Below are positions 33,806 through 48,357 of a stretch of DNA of 64,000 nucleotides, piece after piece. The stretch's first letter is position 1. Each line of letters starts with the position of its first letter. This DNA is from Sepioteuthis lessoniana (lineage: Eukaryota > Mollusca > Cephalopoda > Myopsida > Loliginidae). The stretch is from the NCBI GenBank assembly GCA_963585895.1, contig OY757911.1:91907785-91971784 (forward strand), written 5' to 3'. A program made the position numbers and the translations under genes. Below the pieces are notes generated by a model. The model searched no databases, was not told the origin of the DNA, and saw nothing but the letters and a program-made list of their open reading frames with translations.

Positions 33806-34425
33806 GATGCGGTTAGCATAGTAACTAACAGGGTAGATGAAGGGCATGGATACAGTGTAGGGGTTTGCAAAACGTTTATGGATGAAGAACTCTTTATAAG
33901 TTTACTTGACGAAAAAGAAATATGATAAAACTGATAAAATCTCGCATAAAGTAAATTCTGTTGGAAGACATAAGGAAAATGAATAAAAACATTACGATTT
34001 TAGAATTATTTGTTTCTGTCTTTATACAAGAATTTCTTTCGTGAACAGCTTTAATGCAGGTTAAAAGCGCGCTAATGGTTGCCCTGAGCCAAACATCTTT
34101 AAACCTTATTTTTCCGATATGGTTTCACTGGAGGAAAGTTTTGGCATACGGAACAAAGCTTGGTTGTTTGCGTTACTCTGTTCTTTTGTATTTTTTATTT
34201 ATCAAAGTTTCCTACCAACGTCCAATAATTCGTCTTATTTTATTTTATTTTAATAAAGCAGCGTCTTAGGCACTTTTCCCCGAACTTTTTTCGATCCCTA
34301 ATCTAATTAAACCTGCATCGGACAAATAAAGTCTGAATATGTCCAACTTCGGTTACAAATTCTGCGTTTTTCACCAGTTGAAATGCCCATATTTAGCCAA
34401 TTAACCAACACTTTTCTCGTTCTGC
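33806..34425. other. AT-rich stretch, no feature recognised
   Basis: Unique AT-rich sequence. No supported gene. Confidence 0.35.
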
Positions 34426-34953
34426 AAGGTGTGTTAATATACATAGGACTCATGTGACTGCTAATAACTCTACTACAAATAATAATATTGTGTTCTTTTT
34501 GTTTCAGGTAAGAAAAGAGTATACTATAGCAACAATTAATCCTCGATAAGAATGACTTGAAAAAGAGAGGAAAAATATTTGACTTCACTACATATTTGGA
34601 GACAAAATCATCATAATTTAAGAAATATCCCCAGAAAAGTAAAATTTATCGTTGAGTACACACGCCACAGGGTCAGCAAACAACCTCAACAAGAAGGTAG
34701 AAAATCCTAGATCTGGCAGGAAGTTGACAGCAAGATGTCCTGACAATGTGGATGCGGTGAGAGATTCTGACGGAAGACATTCCCAAGAATTTGGTCTTTC
34801 ACGTGCACTGTTGGATAAAGTCAATATTTGCCCTTGTCATCAAGTTTGACCTTTCTGAAGTGATATGATTGTTTTTCATGACTAAGATAAAAGATGTCTT
34901 CTTGCACTACGAAATATCATATTAATGGGTTGCATCAATTTTGAAACCCCCTA
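34426..34953 (+). mobile_element. DUF4817-type Tc1/mariner transposon, copy 3, retains part of the transposase N-terminus
   Basis: Ends AAGGTGTGTTAATAT and (right, reversed) ATAGGGGGTTTCAAAATT. Unlike the other three copies it keeps coding sequence past the first helix. In shifted frames I read YPQKSKIYR, then NNLNKKVENPRSGRKLTARC and PDNVDAVRDS, then QEFGLSRALLDK. These are the second half of the N-terminal DNA-binding region of this transposase group. The catalytic DDE domain is deleted, so it cannot move on its own. Confidence 0.75.
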
Positions 34954-36837
34954 TACTACGATATGTGTATCGAAAAAAATAAAGTCTTTTAGACTTTTAG
35001 GTTCAGCTCCAGGTTTTGACTTGGATCACTTCCTATGTCAACCTTACCTAGCTTAAGTGATGAGTGAAGGTCTTGTGAGCTCTATGTCAAAAATCAAATC
35101 TACGGGACTTGTTATTTTAGTTTTAAAGTGTCTGGAACAAACGCACTAATAAGAGGTTCATTGATTAGCATAGATTAAATTCGTCTCATACATCGCTATT
35201 AATGTTGTGAGTTCGATTCCAGTTCACTGCTCTCTAATTGTAGCATTGTGTCATGCTAAACAAAGCAAATCGCTAGTACAGTAAAATGTATGTTCTGTGA
35301 AGCAAAAAAGCACTAAGACAAATGTAGAAGCAGTACCGGTTGATTAAAAGTAGTGTTAGTCTGTGCGAACAAAGGAACAAGAGAGAAGGTGATTTGCAAT
35401 GGTAATAAAGAGAAGACCAGGACGAGGCTAGAGCATTGTGATTATTAAAGCGTAAATCTTAAGTAGAAAAAGACATTCTAAGAGTAAGATAAAGATAAGA
35501 AAAAGAGGAAAAAATATTAATTATAGAGATGGTAATGAAAAGAAATCTCCATTGATAAAAAGGGTAAAAAAAGAATAATTCTAGAAAGAAAAAAGTCTTG
35601 ATAGAAGAATAAAAATAAACTAAAAAAAAAAAAAAATTAAGACATGATCCAAATATAGAGTCACTGTCGAACTCTAGATTTTATGCTAAAGAAACGAATC
35701 AAGTCGTGAGTACAATGAAAGTGAAATGAACGCTACGCCTCTGATCAATAGTGAACCTAAATAACCCAAACTGATTAAAGTGTAGTTCGTAAACTTTTCA
35801 ACTAATAACGTGTCCCCCAGCTTTTCAGTGACGACTCATTAATTAGTATATATTACCTCAAATAGGAAAATTTTTTTAATATGACAGGGATTGTGAAAAT
35901 TTCAATTTTAGCGACTACAATTATAAAGCATTTATCAGTGAATTCAATCGCAGTGCAAATTCATTGTCTGTTAAACAAGTTTGGTCCAGTATATTTTTCG
36001 GGTTGTCTTATTGGTATAAGCCATAAACAGCTTCCTATCTGAAATATATTGATGTATTCTGAGAAAAAATAAATCTCCTAATTGCTACCAATGTCAGCCA
36101 TTTTTTAAAGTTTGTCGGAAAGGACTGTTTGTAAATGCTGATAAATGGGTATTGAGAGGTGATCAGATACAAACCAATTTTTTACTTTACAATTTTTCTA
36201 TTCTATATTTGCCGTTTGATATGTCAAACATCTTAACAACACACACCGACAGAAAAAAGTGATCCCGTGAAAGACAATGCTAATTTACATCGGAGCATAT
36301 ACACATATTTTGTATGCTAGAATGCAGCTTTTCTGATGACATTTTCTAAGTCTTCGTGCAGCTTATAACGTGGTCTGACTAAAACTCTACAGTATCGCAC
36401 GCATGTAGAAAAAAAAAGGTTGTGTTAATGATATGGACTCAGTTTGGGACCACGAAACAATAACTCGGAATACGGTAGAAGTTTAAGGATATATTGAAGT
36501 AACAAGATACCGAAAAAAGTGGTGGCATAAGATAGGATTACTTGTCACTCGAATATCCAGTCTTTATCCAATCTCACACGACCGGCCGACAAACGAGAGT
36601 ACTTGGCTCTCGATTAATATAGGATTTGAAAGAGACTATCAATGGGTAGGTAACCTTTACCATAACAGTTAACATCCTAGGAATATATTCAGTATATTAA
36701 TAGGAGGTTCAAGAATTGTTCATACACACCTCATTTTTGAACTTATTGGTTTGTATTTGCGATCATTTATAGTAATCAAACTCGATTGCACGAATATTTC
36801 ATATGGAAAACTATTAAATTCATTTTCAGAGAATCAA
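34954..36837. other. Long AT-rich stretch; weak tRNA-like sequence at 35150-35230
   Basis: No gene recognised in nearly 1.9 kb. At 35150-35230 there is an isolated tRNA-like pattern with a B-box-like GAGTTCGATTCC, perhaps an old SINE head. The rest is unique. Confidence 0.35.
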
Positions 36838-37123
36838 TACATATATATATTTCATTAAGAAAAAACAACAAACCGGTCACATTAGGATTATAAATTTATT
36901 TCCATCCTGTTACGCGTTTTTGAAAGATTTCAAAAACACGAAAAAAATTTTAACAGGACCTCTTCAGATCCGATGGATAAGATAAATCAGAAAAGACACA
37001 GAAAAGAAGGTGGGAGGGGATACATTGAGCTCTTTGCCAGGAAGATTTGAATGTTCACTTTTGAATAGTTTTCTTGTCCAGATGGAATTACTCCCAACCC
37101 CAGTTTAACTGGACCAAATAATA

Positions 37124-37124
<1 letters not shown>
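36838..37124. mobile_element. Family H repeat (MITE candidate), longer copy
   Basis: Lies between TA runs. Starts TTTCATTAAGAAAAAACAAC and ends near GTTTAACTGGACCAAATAAT. A copy at 48192-48350 has both ends but lacks the interior. No target duplication other than TA can be resolved because of the flanking microsatellites. Confidence 0.6.
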
Positions 37125-37166
<42 letters not shown>

Positions 37167-37202
37167 TTGTGTGTGAGTGTGTGTGTGTGTGTGTGTGTGT
37201 AT
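37124..37202. repeat. (TA)n(TG)n microsatellite
   Basis: TA run and interrupted TG run between family H and a truncated SINE A. Confidence 0.95.
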
Positions 37203-37204
37203 AC

Positions 37205-37420
37205 GAAGCTGATAGTATTTCAGATAGCACTAATACCCTTGGGAAAGGTATGAATTTAAATATTTTTCCTACAATCACAGTAAACAATAGGGCAGAGTGT
37301 GTTCTTTAACCTTGGTTAGGCAACCAGTCTAGCAGAAGGAAAAACTCAGAATTCAAACCTGTTCAACTGCTCTAAAAAATTGACCTTGCGTCAGATTCTG
37401 CCCGTGCAGTGGGGTTGGTA
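37205..37420 (+). mobile_element. SINE family A, 5'-truncated
   Basis: Starts within the region after the B box (GAAGCTGATAGTATTTC). Central block CCCTTGGGAAAGGTATGAAT, 3' end GCAGTGGGGTTGGTA passing into CA and TA repeats. Confidence 0.75.
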
Positions 37421-37429
37421 CACACACAG

Positions 37430-37491
<62 letters not shown>
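37430..37491. repeat. (TA)n microsatellite after a SINE A tail
   Basis: More than 50 bp of TA dinucleotides. Confidence 0.95.
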
Positions 37492-37494
<3 letters not shown>

Positions 37495-38439
37495 GTGTTT
37501 TGTTAAAATTCACACAAATATTCCTGCAATGCGGGTTCCATTTCACTTAGTTTCCTGCTGTTTGTTGGAATTTCCGGTGTTCATCGATGTCTTACGCTCG
37601 CTGTTTCTCCGAGTAAAGAGATTTGATATTTGGCGCTCATTTTTTTTTAATCTGACAGTTGCCAATTCTAGTCTCCATGACAACAAGACTATTCCCTACG
37701 TTGATGTGGCAGATGATTAAATATTTTCAGCGTAATATCGATATTCTCCTATAACTTCAGTGTAAAATCTCAGAATCTCAAAAAAAAAAAAAAAAAAAAA
37801 AAAGAAAAGGAAAAAAGGAAGCATAGCTTTCATTTCTTTTTAGATAGCAATCGATCTATGCCATCTGCAACTTTGACAATAATTTTGCTTTATTTATTTT
37901 ATGAATTAAATGTATTTTTAGACGAATGACTATCTTTTAGGTTGCTTTTTATCGTACAATATTAGGACTGTTACATCCTTTGGACATTCAAATTAATTTT
38001 AAATTGCAATTATGATTAAATTGCGTGAATTCGAAAGAAACAGCCAACTTCTTTGTTCGAAATTCACGACATTCTAATTAAACTGAATTTAAATTAAAAA
38101 TTTAAAAAATCCAACAAGAATTCTCAAGAAATGTTTCGGTGAGAGAAATGCAGATATAGAAAGCGAAAGACAAAAATGAATGGAAATAGTTTTCTGAAAA
38201 GAACATAGAATGAAAATCTTTTTTTCAATTCAGATTATTTTGTTATTATTAATCCTTTTATTTCATAGCTAACTTAGGACGATTGTAATCATGACAAAAG
38301 TGATGACAGAATCTAGGAAAATTTCAGAAAGTATTGTGTTCGTTGGTTTGGGGTCTGCTTTGTGTCTGAAATATTGGCATTTTCTTATCGACTTCAATTG
38401 TCAGAAATAAGTAATGAACATGAAAGTGAAAGTGATAAC
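37492..38439. other. AT-rich stretch, no feature recognised
   Basis: Includes a 24-base A homopolymer near 37780-37803. No gene or repeat family recognised. Confidence 0.35.
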
Positions 38440-38665
38440 AGTTGTTATTGATTGACTTGGAACAGTTCCCAAAGGCATGGAAAAAGATTAGCAGAACTGA
38501 ACATCAGTGGAAGCATCAAAACCATTGATATGATAGCAATGATAAGATCAACTAGAATCCTTAGGAGAATCCTTGAAACCGGAGGAGACTTATTGTCTCT
38601 CAAACATCAGTGAAAAAACACCAGTTAAAACTGGTGTGAAAAACTCACAAAGAATAAAATAATAT
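38440..38665 (+). mobile_element. RLE-type LINE 3' end, plus-strand copy
   Basis: Translation gives GTVPKGMEKRLAELNISGSI, then IRSTRILRRILETGGDLLSL, matching the C-terminal region of the 4330-4865 LINE. It ends at 'AAACTGGTGTGAAAAACTCAC', the common 3' end of the family. Confidence 0.65.
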
Positions 38666-40676
<2,011 letters not shown>

Positions 40677-40680
40677 AGAT

Positions 40681-40732
<52 letters not shown>
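40677..40732. repeat. (GA)n microsatellite
   Basis: A GA run with rare interruptions. Confidence 0.95.
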
Positions 40733-41395
40733 GGATTCCTTGAAATCCGTGTTATGGGCTGGCCTCATTGATGATGAATATTTTCATAGACTACTGTTAT
40801 AACAGGAACCCTACTGATTCGTAGCCTGTATCAGAAATACTTTCTGCGGGAGATCGTCTTCTTTTTACCTTTTTTTTAAAATATGAAACCATTCTTGTTC
40901 ATTAGACCTATTGACATTAGTAACACATAGTCTAGGTAGATTATGAATTGAAATGAAGGCAATGTATTTCGTGCAAGAGTCCAGCGCCACTGTCAACCAA
41001 ATCTATGTCATCATCGGGTAAGCGCACTACAGCTTTCGTCTTTTTGTTGAGTATCGTTATAGCGATAACGGTTTCTTTGAGAAGACCATGTTCTAGTAGT
41101 ATTTGCTTCATATTTTTTCTTTGCGTGGAAACAAATTTTTTAAGAACTCTACCCACAAAATTGCTGCCTCGAGATTTTCTGCACATTCCTTTTCGATGAT
41201 TTGATGAATGGCCATTATCTGAGAATTTGTGAATCGATTTCTTCAAAAACCGTGTTGATTTTTACAAAGAATTTTGATAGATATGATTAAGAAGCTGCTA
41301 TAAAACTAAGAGTGATGCTTCCCTAACTCTTAGTTATTCTGAGGTCATCTTTGCGACAGAAGTGATAGACTTTTCATTCATTTCTTTGTTATTTT
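40733..41395. other. No feature recognised
   Basis: Frames at 40941-41246 (−, 101 codons) and 41005-41199 (+) overlap each other and match nothing I recognise. Confidence 0.3.
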
Positions 41396-41475
41396 TGTAT
41401 ATATATATATATATATATGAATGCATATGTTTATTTATATCATATATAAATATGTATATAAATATATATATATAA
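41396..41475. repeat. (TA)n-rich block
   Basis: Two TA runs with an imperfect spacer, immediately upstream of the LINE A copy. Confidence 0.85.
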
Positions 41476-42440
41476 TTGAAAGTACGTTCACCGGATGGAG
41501 ACACATAATACTTCGACATTGTAGCAGGAGTACTACAAGAGGACACCTTATCCCCATACCTCTTTATCATCTGTCTAGACTACGTGCTTAGAACATCGAT
41601 CGATAAAATCAGAGAAAACGCCTTCGAGCTGACAAAGAAAAGAAGCAGAAGGTACCCCGCAAAAACAATTACCGACACCGACTACGCCGATGACATAGCA
41701 ATACTGGCAAATACACCCAACCAAGCCGAAACACTACGGCATAGTATGGAACGAGCCGCAGCAGGCATTGGCCTCCATATCAATGCACATAAAACTGAAT
41801 ATATGTGCTTTAAGCAAGCAAGTGACATTTACCCACTAGAGGGAACCTCTCTGAATCTGGTAGACAAATTCACCTACCTAGGAAGCAGTGTCTCATCAAC
41901 CGAAAAGGACATCGACACGCGGCTAACGAAGGCATGGACAGCTATCGATAAGCTATCGATCATATAGAAATCAGACCTAACCGATAAAATGAAACGCAGT
42001 TTCTTCCAGGCAGCGGTCGTGTCGATACTGCTGTATGGATGCATCACTTGGACGCTAAAAAACGGCTGGAGAAGAAGCTAGACGGCAATTACACAAGAAT
42101 GTTGCGAGCAATATTGAATAAGTCCTGGCGGCAACACCCCACAAGGCACTAACTATACGGCCACCTGCCTCCCATCACGAAAACTATCCAAGTTAGACGA
42201 ACCAGACACGCAGGACAATGCTGGAGAAGCAGAGACGAGCTCATAAGTGATGTACTCCAATGGACCCCCACATATGGCCGAGCAAAAGCAGGGCGACCAG
42301 CTCGAACATACATTCAGCGGCTACGGGATGATACAGGATGTAGCCCTGAAGACCTGCCAGAGGCGATGAACGATAGGGATAAGTGGCGAGAGAGGTTCAG
42401 TGATATCCGTGCTAGCGGCACAACATGATGATGATGATGA
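41476..42440 (+). mobile_element. LINE A reverse-transcriptase and 3' end, best copy
   Basis: A non-LTR retrotransposon, 5'-truncated. It opens with GVLQEDTLSPYLFIICLDYV, then a 127-codon frame (41584-41967) with DTDYADDIAIL (catalytic YADD), ERAAAGIGLHINAHKTEYMC and FTYLGSSVSS. After a stop, the C-terminal region continues in shifted frames: SILLYGCITWTL, NKSWRQHPTRH, RRTRHAGQCWRSRDELIS, GRAKAGRPARTYIQRL. The element ends in a (TGA)n tail at 42426-42440. An RTE-like clade is my best guess. No endonuclease domain is in the window. Confidence 0.85.
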
Positions 42441-42599
42441 CTTGTACATGATAAGACTAAAAGGAATAAATCACAAGAACAAGTATCATATCCAATAACC
42501 CCGGTGTTCCTTTTGCCATAAGACCAGTCCCTCATCGCCCAGACCTTCCTGTCTCCTGAGCCAGATGGTAACATGGAATATAGCGCTGATTCCAACATA

Positions 42600-43800
42600 G
42601 TGACATGACTGTTGTTGCCGGGTTGATGCATACAAGCAGGAGGAGGACGACCAGACAGTACCCTTGAAAACAGCAGAACTCACCCACTTGACACGAGACC
42701 TGGAATTTTCCAAGAAATCTTCTCAGCTGCTTGTTTCACGTCTTAATGAGAAGCCTTTGTTGGCACTAGGAACAATGTTCTACCAGTATCAAGATTGTGA
42801 GAAAGAATTAAGTTATTTTTTTACGTTCCTGAATAAGTCATCAATGGTTTATTGCAAAAGCCTTGATAGATTGATCAAATCAATGGGCTTAGTGTATGAT
42901 GCTACAGAATGTAGACTTTTTATTGACACATCCAGCAGAAGTTTCAAAGTAGTTCTACATAGTTGAAATAGTTTTTCATCTATCCCTACGAGGTATTCAA
43001 TATAAATGAAATAAATTCACTACAGCATGTGTCATTTGCTGTCAGCTGTTAACTACCTGGAGCACAAATGGTTGATCTGTGGAAATCTTAAGGTTGTTGA
43101 ACTGGTCCAAGAGATCCAAGCTGGTTACATAAAATATCTTTGTTTTCTATATCTATGGGACAGTCAAGTGTGATGACCAACATTATGCCAGACTGTTAAG
43201 ACAAGGGTTAAAACCTGGCTCACAAAATATTCAGTCTGACACTTTCGTTGAACCAAACAAAATACTGCTTCCACACTTACCAGATTAGGAGTACTGAAAA
43301 ACTTTTTGAAGTCAATGGATAGGGAAGGCAAGGTGTTTGCTTTTTCCTCAAGAGAAGTTCCCTCGGATAAGCAAGGAGAAACTCAAGGCTGGTGTATTTG
43401 ACGATTCTCAAGTAAGAGAACTCATGAAGGACCCAATGTATGAAGAAGCACTTAATGAAGGTGAACTGACCGTCTGGCATTCATTGAAGTCAGCAGTTAC
43501 ACACTTCCTGAGAAACCACCGGAGTGCGGAATACGAGAAGAAAATTGAAGAGCTACGGAAGAGTTTCCGCCAACTCGGAGCACGAATGTAAGTCAAACTG
43601 TACTTTCTATGGTCACACACTTGGACTATTTTCCAAAGAACTGGGCAGATTTAAGTAAAGACATTCACGTTATGGAAGAGCGCTCCGAAGGCCAGTGGGG
43701 CGTGACCTTTCTCAATGACTACTGCCGGTACTTCAAACGGGATCCAGTGGTGGCTGCGCGCAGGAGGAAGTCCCTGAAAAGATCTTTCACCTATGAATAG
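42600..43800 (+). pseudogene. Broken copy of a multicopy invertebrate protein family of unknown function
   Basis: The three main open stretches (42664-42966, 43337-43591, 43609-43800) match one known kind of protein in order. The first has EFSKKSSQLLVSRLNEK and CRLFIDTSSRSFK. The second has FPRISKEKLKAGVFDDSQVR and EYEKKIEELRKSFRQLGARM. The last has HLDYFPKNWADLS, HVMEERSEGQWGV and RRKSLKRSF just before a stop. I know this family as dozens of near-identical predicted proteins in arthropods and molluscs and some fishes, which suggests that it spreads with a mobile element. Its function is not known to me. The copy is broken in several places and is treated as a fossil. It starts about 160 bp after the LINE A end. 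Confidence 0.7.
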
Positions 43801-44752
43801 CTTCTTTTGTGCATTTTTCAGTTTACTATGGCACAATGTGAGTTTTCAGTGAATATATCATCCGTAAATTTAGTATAATGTTAAATTCAACAAGAACATA
43901 AATAGAGTTATAATTCTGCTCTATACAATTTAAGTAAGAGCTTGTATCTTTAAAAATTCATCTGATTAGAAAAATATGTATGATTTTTGGATTCAGCACA
44001 AAAATCTGTCTGAAAATCAGCTATTATATAGTCGACCATTAAACATCGGAAGCCAGTGTTATTAATATGAAGTTTAGGTTATTTGGAATTCGAAAGTCAA
44101 TAACCTTTTTATCAATTGCGTTTGGGTGAATTTGAGATGGAATTGAGGTTATAGCTGGAATTGGATATTCTCGCTAGTGTGAGCAAACTGGCACTGACGT
44201 TAATCTTGAAATACACAACTTTAAAATAAATCTTATTACAATGTATAGTTTTGTGTTAAAGATAAAACTTCAGTCTTTGATGATTTTTATTGCATATCAA
44301 CTAGAAGTACATAGCCACTAAATAACTACTTTTAATCATGTGTTTAGGTTTATGCGAGAACATAGAGGGAATTATAATTCTAAAAATATATGTCCCTTCC
44401 GTTTAGCGTTTATATCTATTTTTTTAAACGATTAAACTTATTTCTATTCATTTTAATTGATTTTTTTCATAAATAAGTAATTATCAATCATTGTGATAAA
44501 CTTATTCGAAACAGTGGACAGATTTGAATTGTAAAACGGATGGAACGCTATTTTTTTTCCTAAATTTTTTTCTAAATTATCCTGATTTAACTGTTTAACT
44601 TAGACTGTAAATAATAAAACTACAGTTATTCTTTGTGCTTTTTTAAAGATTTATCGACGGGATTTTTCTTCATATTTGTTAAAACAAAACCAAACAATTA
44701 GAAATCAACCTCTTATCAAAATCAAAATATAAAGATCACTTTTTAGATGAGC

Positions 44753-44753
<1 letters not shown>
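43801..44753. other. AT-rich stretch, no feature recognised
   Basis: No gene or repeat family recognised. Confidence 0.4.

Positions 44754-44788
<35 letters not shown>
44754..44788. repeat. (TA)n microsatellite
   Basis: A pure TA run. Confidence 0.95.
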
Positions 44789-44796
<8 letters not shown>

Positions 44797-45922
44797 AATT
44801 ATATGTTATTTGTACGTAAAGAAGACCAGCAGTATCAATAATTTAAAACAAAGTATATATAATCTCCCTTATCATATATATGTATTTAACCCTTCTGCTA
44901 TGGACAAAATGGGACATGAAGTCAAATTTTCAAGTGACTTTTGAAGTGTTAACGACGACCTCTGAAATGTCTTCATCGAACTCTCGAGAAAATAGTTTAG
45001 ATAAACTCCTAAACGTTTACAACTTTTGTAAGATCGATAATCACAAGGTGCTTCATACTTGTAGTTTGTTTCCTGCCTCTGATAACTGAAAAAAGATATA
45101 TCACATAAGCTTGTATCAGTGAATGAATAAACTATAAAATGTCTTACGACCCAAGTGTAATATAGCTACAATGTCTACGCAACATTTAATACTTCGATAA
45201 ATAATTTATACTTAAATAAGATTTTCGCCAAAGAAAAAAATATTAGGATTTTTCTATTTCAAGTTGAATATTATACAATGAAAATGGATATTATTAACGC
45301 TTATTTATGACCAAACTTCACGGCATTGAGACACTGTAAACAAAAATAAAATTGTATAAATGTATAGTGTGACTGGAAAGAAACTACACAGTTTGAAATA
45401 AATATAATTACCTTTATTGTAAAAATTATACTCGAGAAATAAATTTAAAAAATATTTAAATAGCGAATTACTTTTCAATCAGCCTCTATATAAAGATTAT
45501 ATTTATTTTTGGACGATTGTATATCCATATATTTATTACTAAGTTTCAATGTCGCAGAGATTGGTAATCAATGATACCTAATAATATTCGTTTTGAGCCT
45601 TTAATGTCACCCTTAAACTATTTTTCAATTCAGCCTTGTGATTTATTTATACAGAAATGAGATCAACTCATATGATAGAGAAAAACACAATATGTATTTG
45701 ACCCCATCACCATAAACTGGATTCCACAGACGGTCAATATTTTAAGCTTGGGGTTCGAATTGATCTTTGGTTTAAATTGGTTGCTTGACGAAGGATAAAG
45801 GACTCAGCCTTCTTTATCATTTACTCAAAGCTGTGGAGAAAAGATGATTTATGTCTTTCCTAAGCACGAAGTGAAACCTAATGAGCCTCGGTCAGCATTT
45901 GAATTCGACTCACCGATTCTAC
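44789..45922. other. AT-rich stretch, no feature recognised
   Basis: The 69-codon frame at 44880-45089 is not supported by any recognised homology. Confidence 0.35.
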
Positions 45923-46741
45923 GGGGTGTCTCAAAATAGATGTAACCCATTATTATGATATTGATTTATTACTGAGACAAGCACAATAGCAGTCATTTAG
46001 AACTCGTCCTAAAACAAATGCATCTTTTGAGCGAGAGACATCACATTAATGATTTTTTAAATTGTTATCATATCAGCTTCCAGGACATGCAATCTTCTTT
46101 GGGTTTCCGGTCTCAGTATTAAATCATTATCATATTTGTGGGTTGCATCTATCAATGATTTTGTCTCTAAATAAGTTGTAACGTAAAATATTTTTCCTCT
46201 CTTGTCCAAGGTATTGTCACCATCATCATATCGCGCTGGTAGCACGGATATCCCTGACCCTCTCTCGCCACTCCTCCCTATCGTTCATCGCCCTAGGTAG
46301 GTCTTCAGGACAACATCCCGTATCCTCACATAGCTGCCGAATGTATGTTCGTGCTGGTCGTCCTGCTTTTGCACGGCCATGTGTGGGGGTCTATTAGAGT
46401 ACATCTCTTATGAGTTCGTCCCTGCTTCTCCAGCAGTGTCCTGCATGTCTGGTTCGTCTAACTTGAATAGTTTTCGTGATAGGGGGCAGGTGGCCGTACA
46501 GTTGGTGTCTTGTGGGATGTTGCCGCCAGGACTTGTTTAAGATTGCACGTACATTCTTGTGTAATTGCCGTCTAGCTTCTTCTCCAGCCGTTTTGTTAGC
46601 GTCCATTGAAACGCAAGGTATTGTGATCGAGGATTAATAGCTGTTATAATATTTTCAAATCTGAATCTAAAATGAACACAACATTATTGTTAGTAGAATA
46701 TATAGCCGTCACATGGATCCCATGTATATTGAGACATCTTA
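45923..46741 (-). mobile_element. DUF4817-type Tc1/mariner MITE, copy 4, split by a LINE
   Basis: Minus strand. The left end ACGGGGTGTCTCAAAATAGA and the right end ATATTGAGACATCTT form short inverted repeats. The minus frame includes GKIFYVTTYLETKS, then ATHKYDNDLILRPETQRRLH, the second part being the non-coding interior seen in copies 1 and 2. A LINE A 3' end is inserted at 46218-46613. Confidence 0.78.
46218..46613 (-). mobile_element. LINE A 3' end inserted in the DUF4817-type transposon
   Basis: A 396-bp, 5'-truncated insertion flanked by a perfect 11-bp target duplication CAAGGTATTGT (46207-46217 and 46614-46624). The minus strand encodes NVRAILNKSWRQHPTRHQLY, ITKTIQVRRTRHAGHCWRSR and DELIRDVL in one frame (46394-46606), and ends with a (CAT)n tail at 46220. 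The open frame is still readable, so this is one of the younger LINE copies. Confidence 0.88.
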
Positions 46742-47463
46742 TATTTCCAAGGAAGAGAACCGTTAAGCTAAGCGTGCATTATATGTAGAGAAATATATCG
46801 ATGTAAACTGACATTGGTTGTCTTGTCATTTATAATACATATTGCCAGACAGATGAGAGCTTCTTTAAAGTCTAAAGCTGCTAATTTGATTCCTGTTAAG
46901 TCGTCAAGCTTTTAACAGATATTGCAGTCTGCTCATTCGAATCCATGGTGAGAAAAAAAAAAAGAACCCAGTATAGAATAGAAAACCAATTTTGCACAAT
47001 AGCAGCCTTGTTCGTTTGCACCGATCAAAATGAGGACGCTATTCGCAGGAAAGTACCTGGCATGTGCATCTCAGCTAAAGTCTTCTTTTGCTTCATAACA
47101 GGACATCTAAATCTTCGAGACGCATCTTGCCTAATGAAATTAGTGCACAGCGAATCGGGGTTGACATCTGTGCTCTACTAGGAAATGAAAACAGGCAGGT
47201 GGGGAAAAGAATTGACAGCAATATAACAGAGTTGAGCTCAACTATTAATTGAGTGCCTATTGAGCGCTTCTTGCTGATTTTCCTGTCTTATGGAAACTCA
47301 TGCATCTATATCAGTCGAGCGACTCTCTTTGTAAAAGTCCGAGATAATCAGTGAAAGATTTCAGACTTAGGTACTTCGGTCCAGATTGTAGAACGACCGC
47401 TCTAGTAAACTGTATTACCTAAATGTCTTAACCCCAGGGAAGTCTAAAGAGAAATAGAAAGAA
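46742..47463. other. No supported gene
   Basis: A 78-codon frame (46945-47181) has no recognised homology. Not called as a gene. Confidence 0.3.
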
Positions 47464-47464
47464 C

Positions 47465-47487
47465 ACACACACACACACACACACATA

Positions 47488-47521
<34 letters not shown>
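47465..47521. repeat. (CA)n(TA)n microsatellite
   Basis: CA run followed by an interrupted TA run. Confidence 0.95.
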
Positions 47522-47798
47522 AGAAGACGTTATAGCATTATCTGATATCAAAGATATAGGTGGTTTAATATATTTCTTTTTATCATCGTTATATAAACTC
47601 GTTCAAATGTTAATCATAACCTTTTTTGTTGTTAAATTCAAAATTGTAATGAAAATTACAAATTTTTGTTTCTATAAAAGAATCGATAAACAACCTGAAA
47701 GAAATTTGGATAATATCATTGTATAACTCGTTTAGTCGTGGAGAGAATTATAGAGAAACAAAATATCACTCGTTTAGTAAATTTCTGATATCATGTTC

Positions 47799-48010
47799 GG
47801 TTTGGTTTGGGTTCTTTGTTTAATGCCATATCAACCTTTGTCGGTTATTTACTGCCAAATCTATTCTCCGAGAAGAACAGTAGTGGTACTATTTAACCCA
47901 TAGCAGGGAGGATAAGGGGGTTCATACCTTTCTTAAGGGTATTTGCCCGAAAGTGAACGTAATAGCGCGATTCCGCAGTCCATCGCTTTAACCATTACAC
48001 CACGAGGACC
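47799..48010 (-). mobile_element. SINE family B with short internal deletion
   Basis: The tail GGTTTGGTTTGGGTTC and CATATCAACCTTTGTCGG, GAACAGTAGTGGTACTATTT, then GGGTATTTGCCCGAAAGTG. The B-box region is missing between AATAGCGCGATT and CCGCAGTCCATCGC, so this copy lacks the promoter's second half. The tRNA-like 5' end TACACCACGAGGACC is present. Confidence 0.8.
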
Positions 48011-48191
48011 ATCATCAGATGCTGATTTCCGGATGTTGGATTTAAGCACAGTTAGAAAATGACACAAACTTTAGGGTAAAGCGGTAATCTCACATTCACT
48101 AAAGTTCTTGAAAACTAGAAAATAATGACATACGGAAGAACATGTACAAAATACCCTTTGCTGAATCTGTGAGAAGTATTGTAGCAGGTTA

Positions 48192-48350
48192 TATATATAT
48201 ATATATATTTCATTAAGAAAAAACAATAAACCGGTCACATTAGGATTATAAATTTATTTCCATCCTTTTATTCACTCTTGAATAGTTTTCTTGTCCTGAT
48301 GGAATTACTCCCAACTCCGGTTTAACTGGACAAAATAATTCTTTTATATA
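48192..48350. mobile_element. Family H repeat, internally deleted copy
   Basis: Starts TTTCATTAAGAAAAAACAAT with AAACCGGTCACATTAGG and ends GGTTTAACTGGACAAAATAAT, as in the 36838 copy, but lacks about 130 bp of the interior. TA runs flank it. Confidence 0.65.
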
Positions 48351-48357
48351 TATATAT

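Noticed and set aside
46945-47181. Possible small gene of 78 codons
   Set aside because: No recognised domain, and the surrounding sequence has no gene features.
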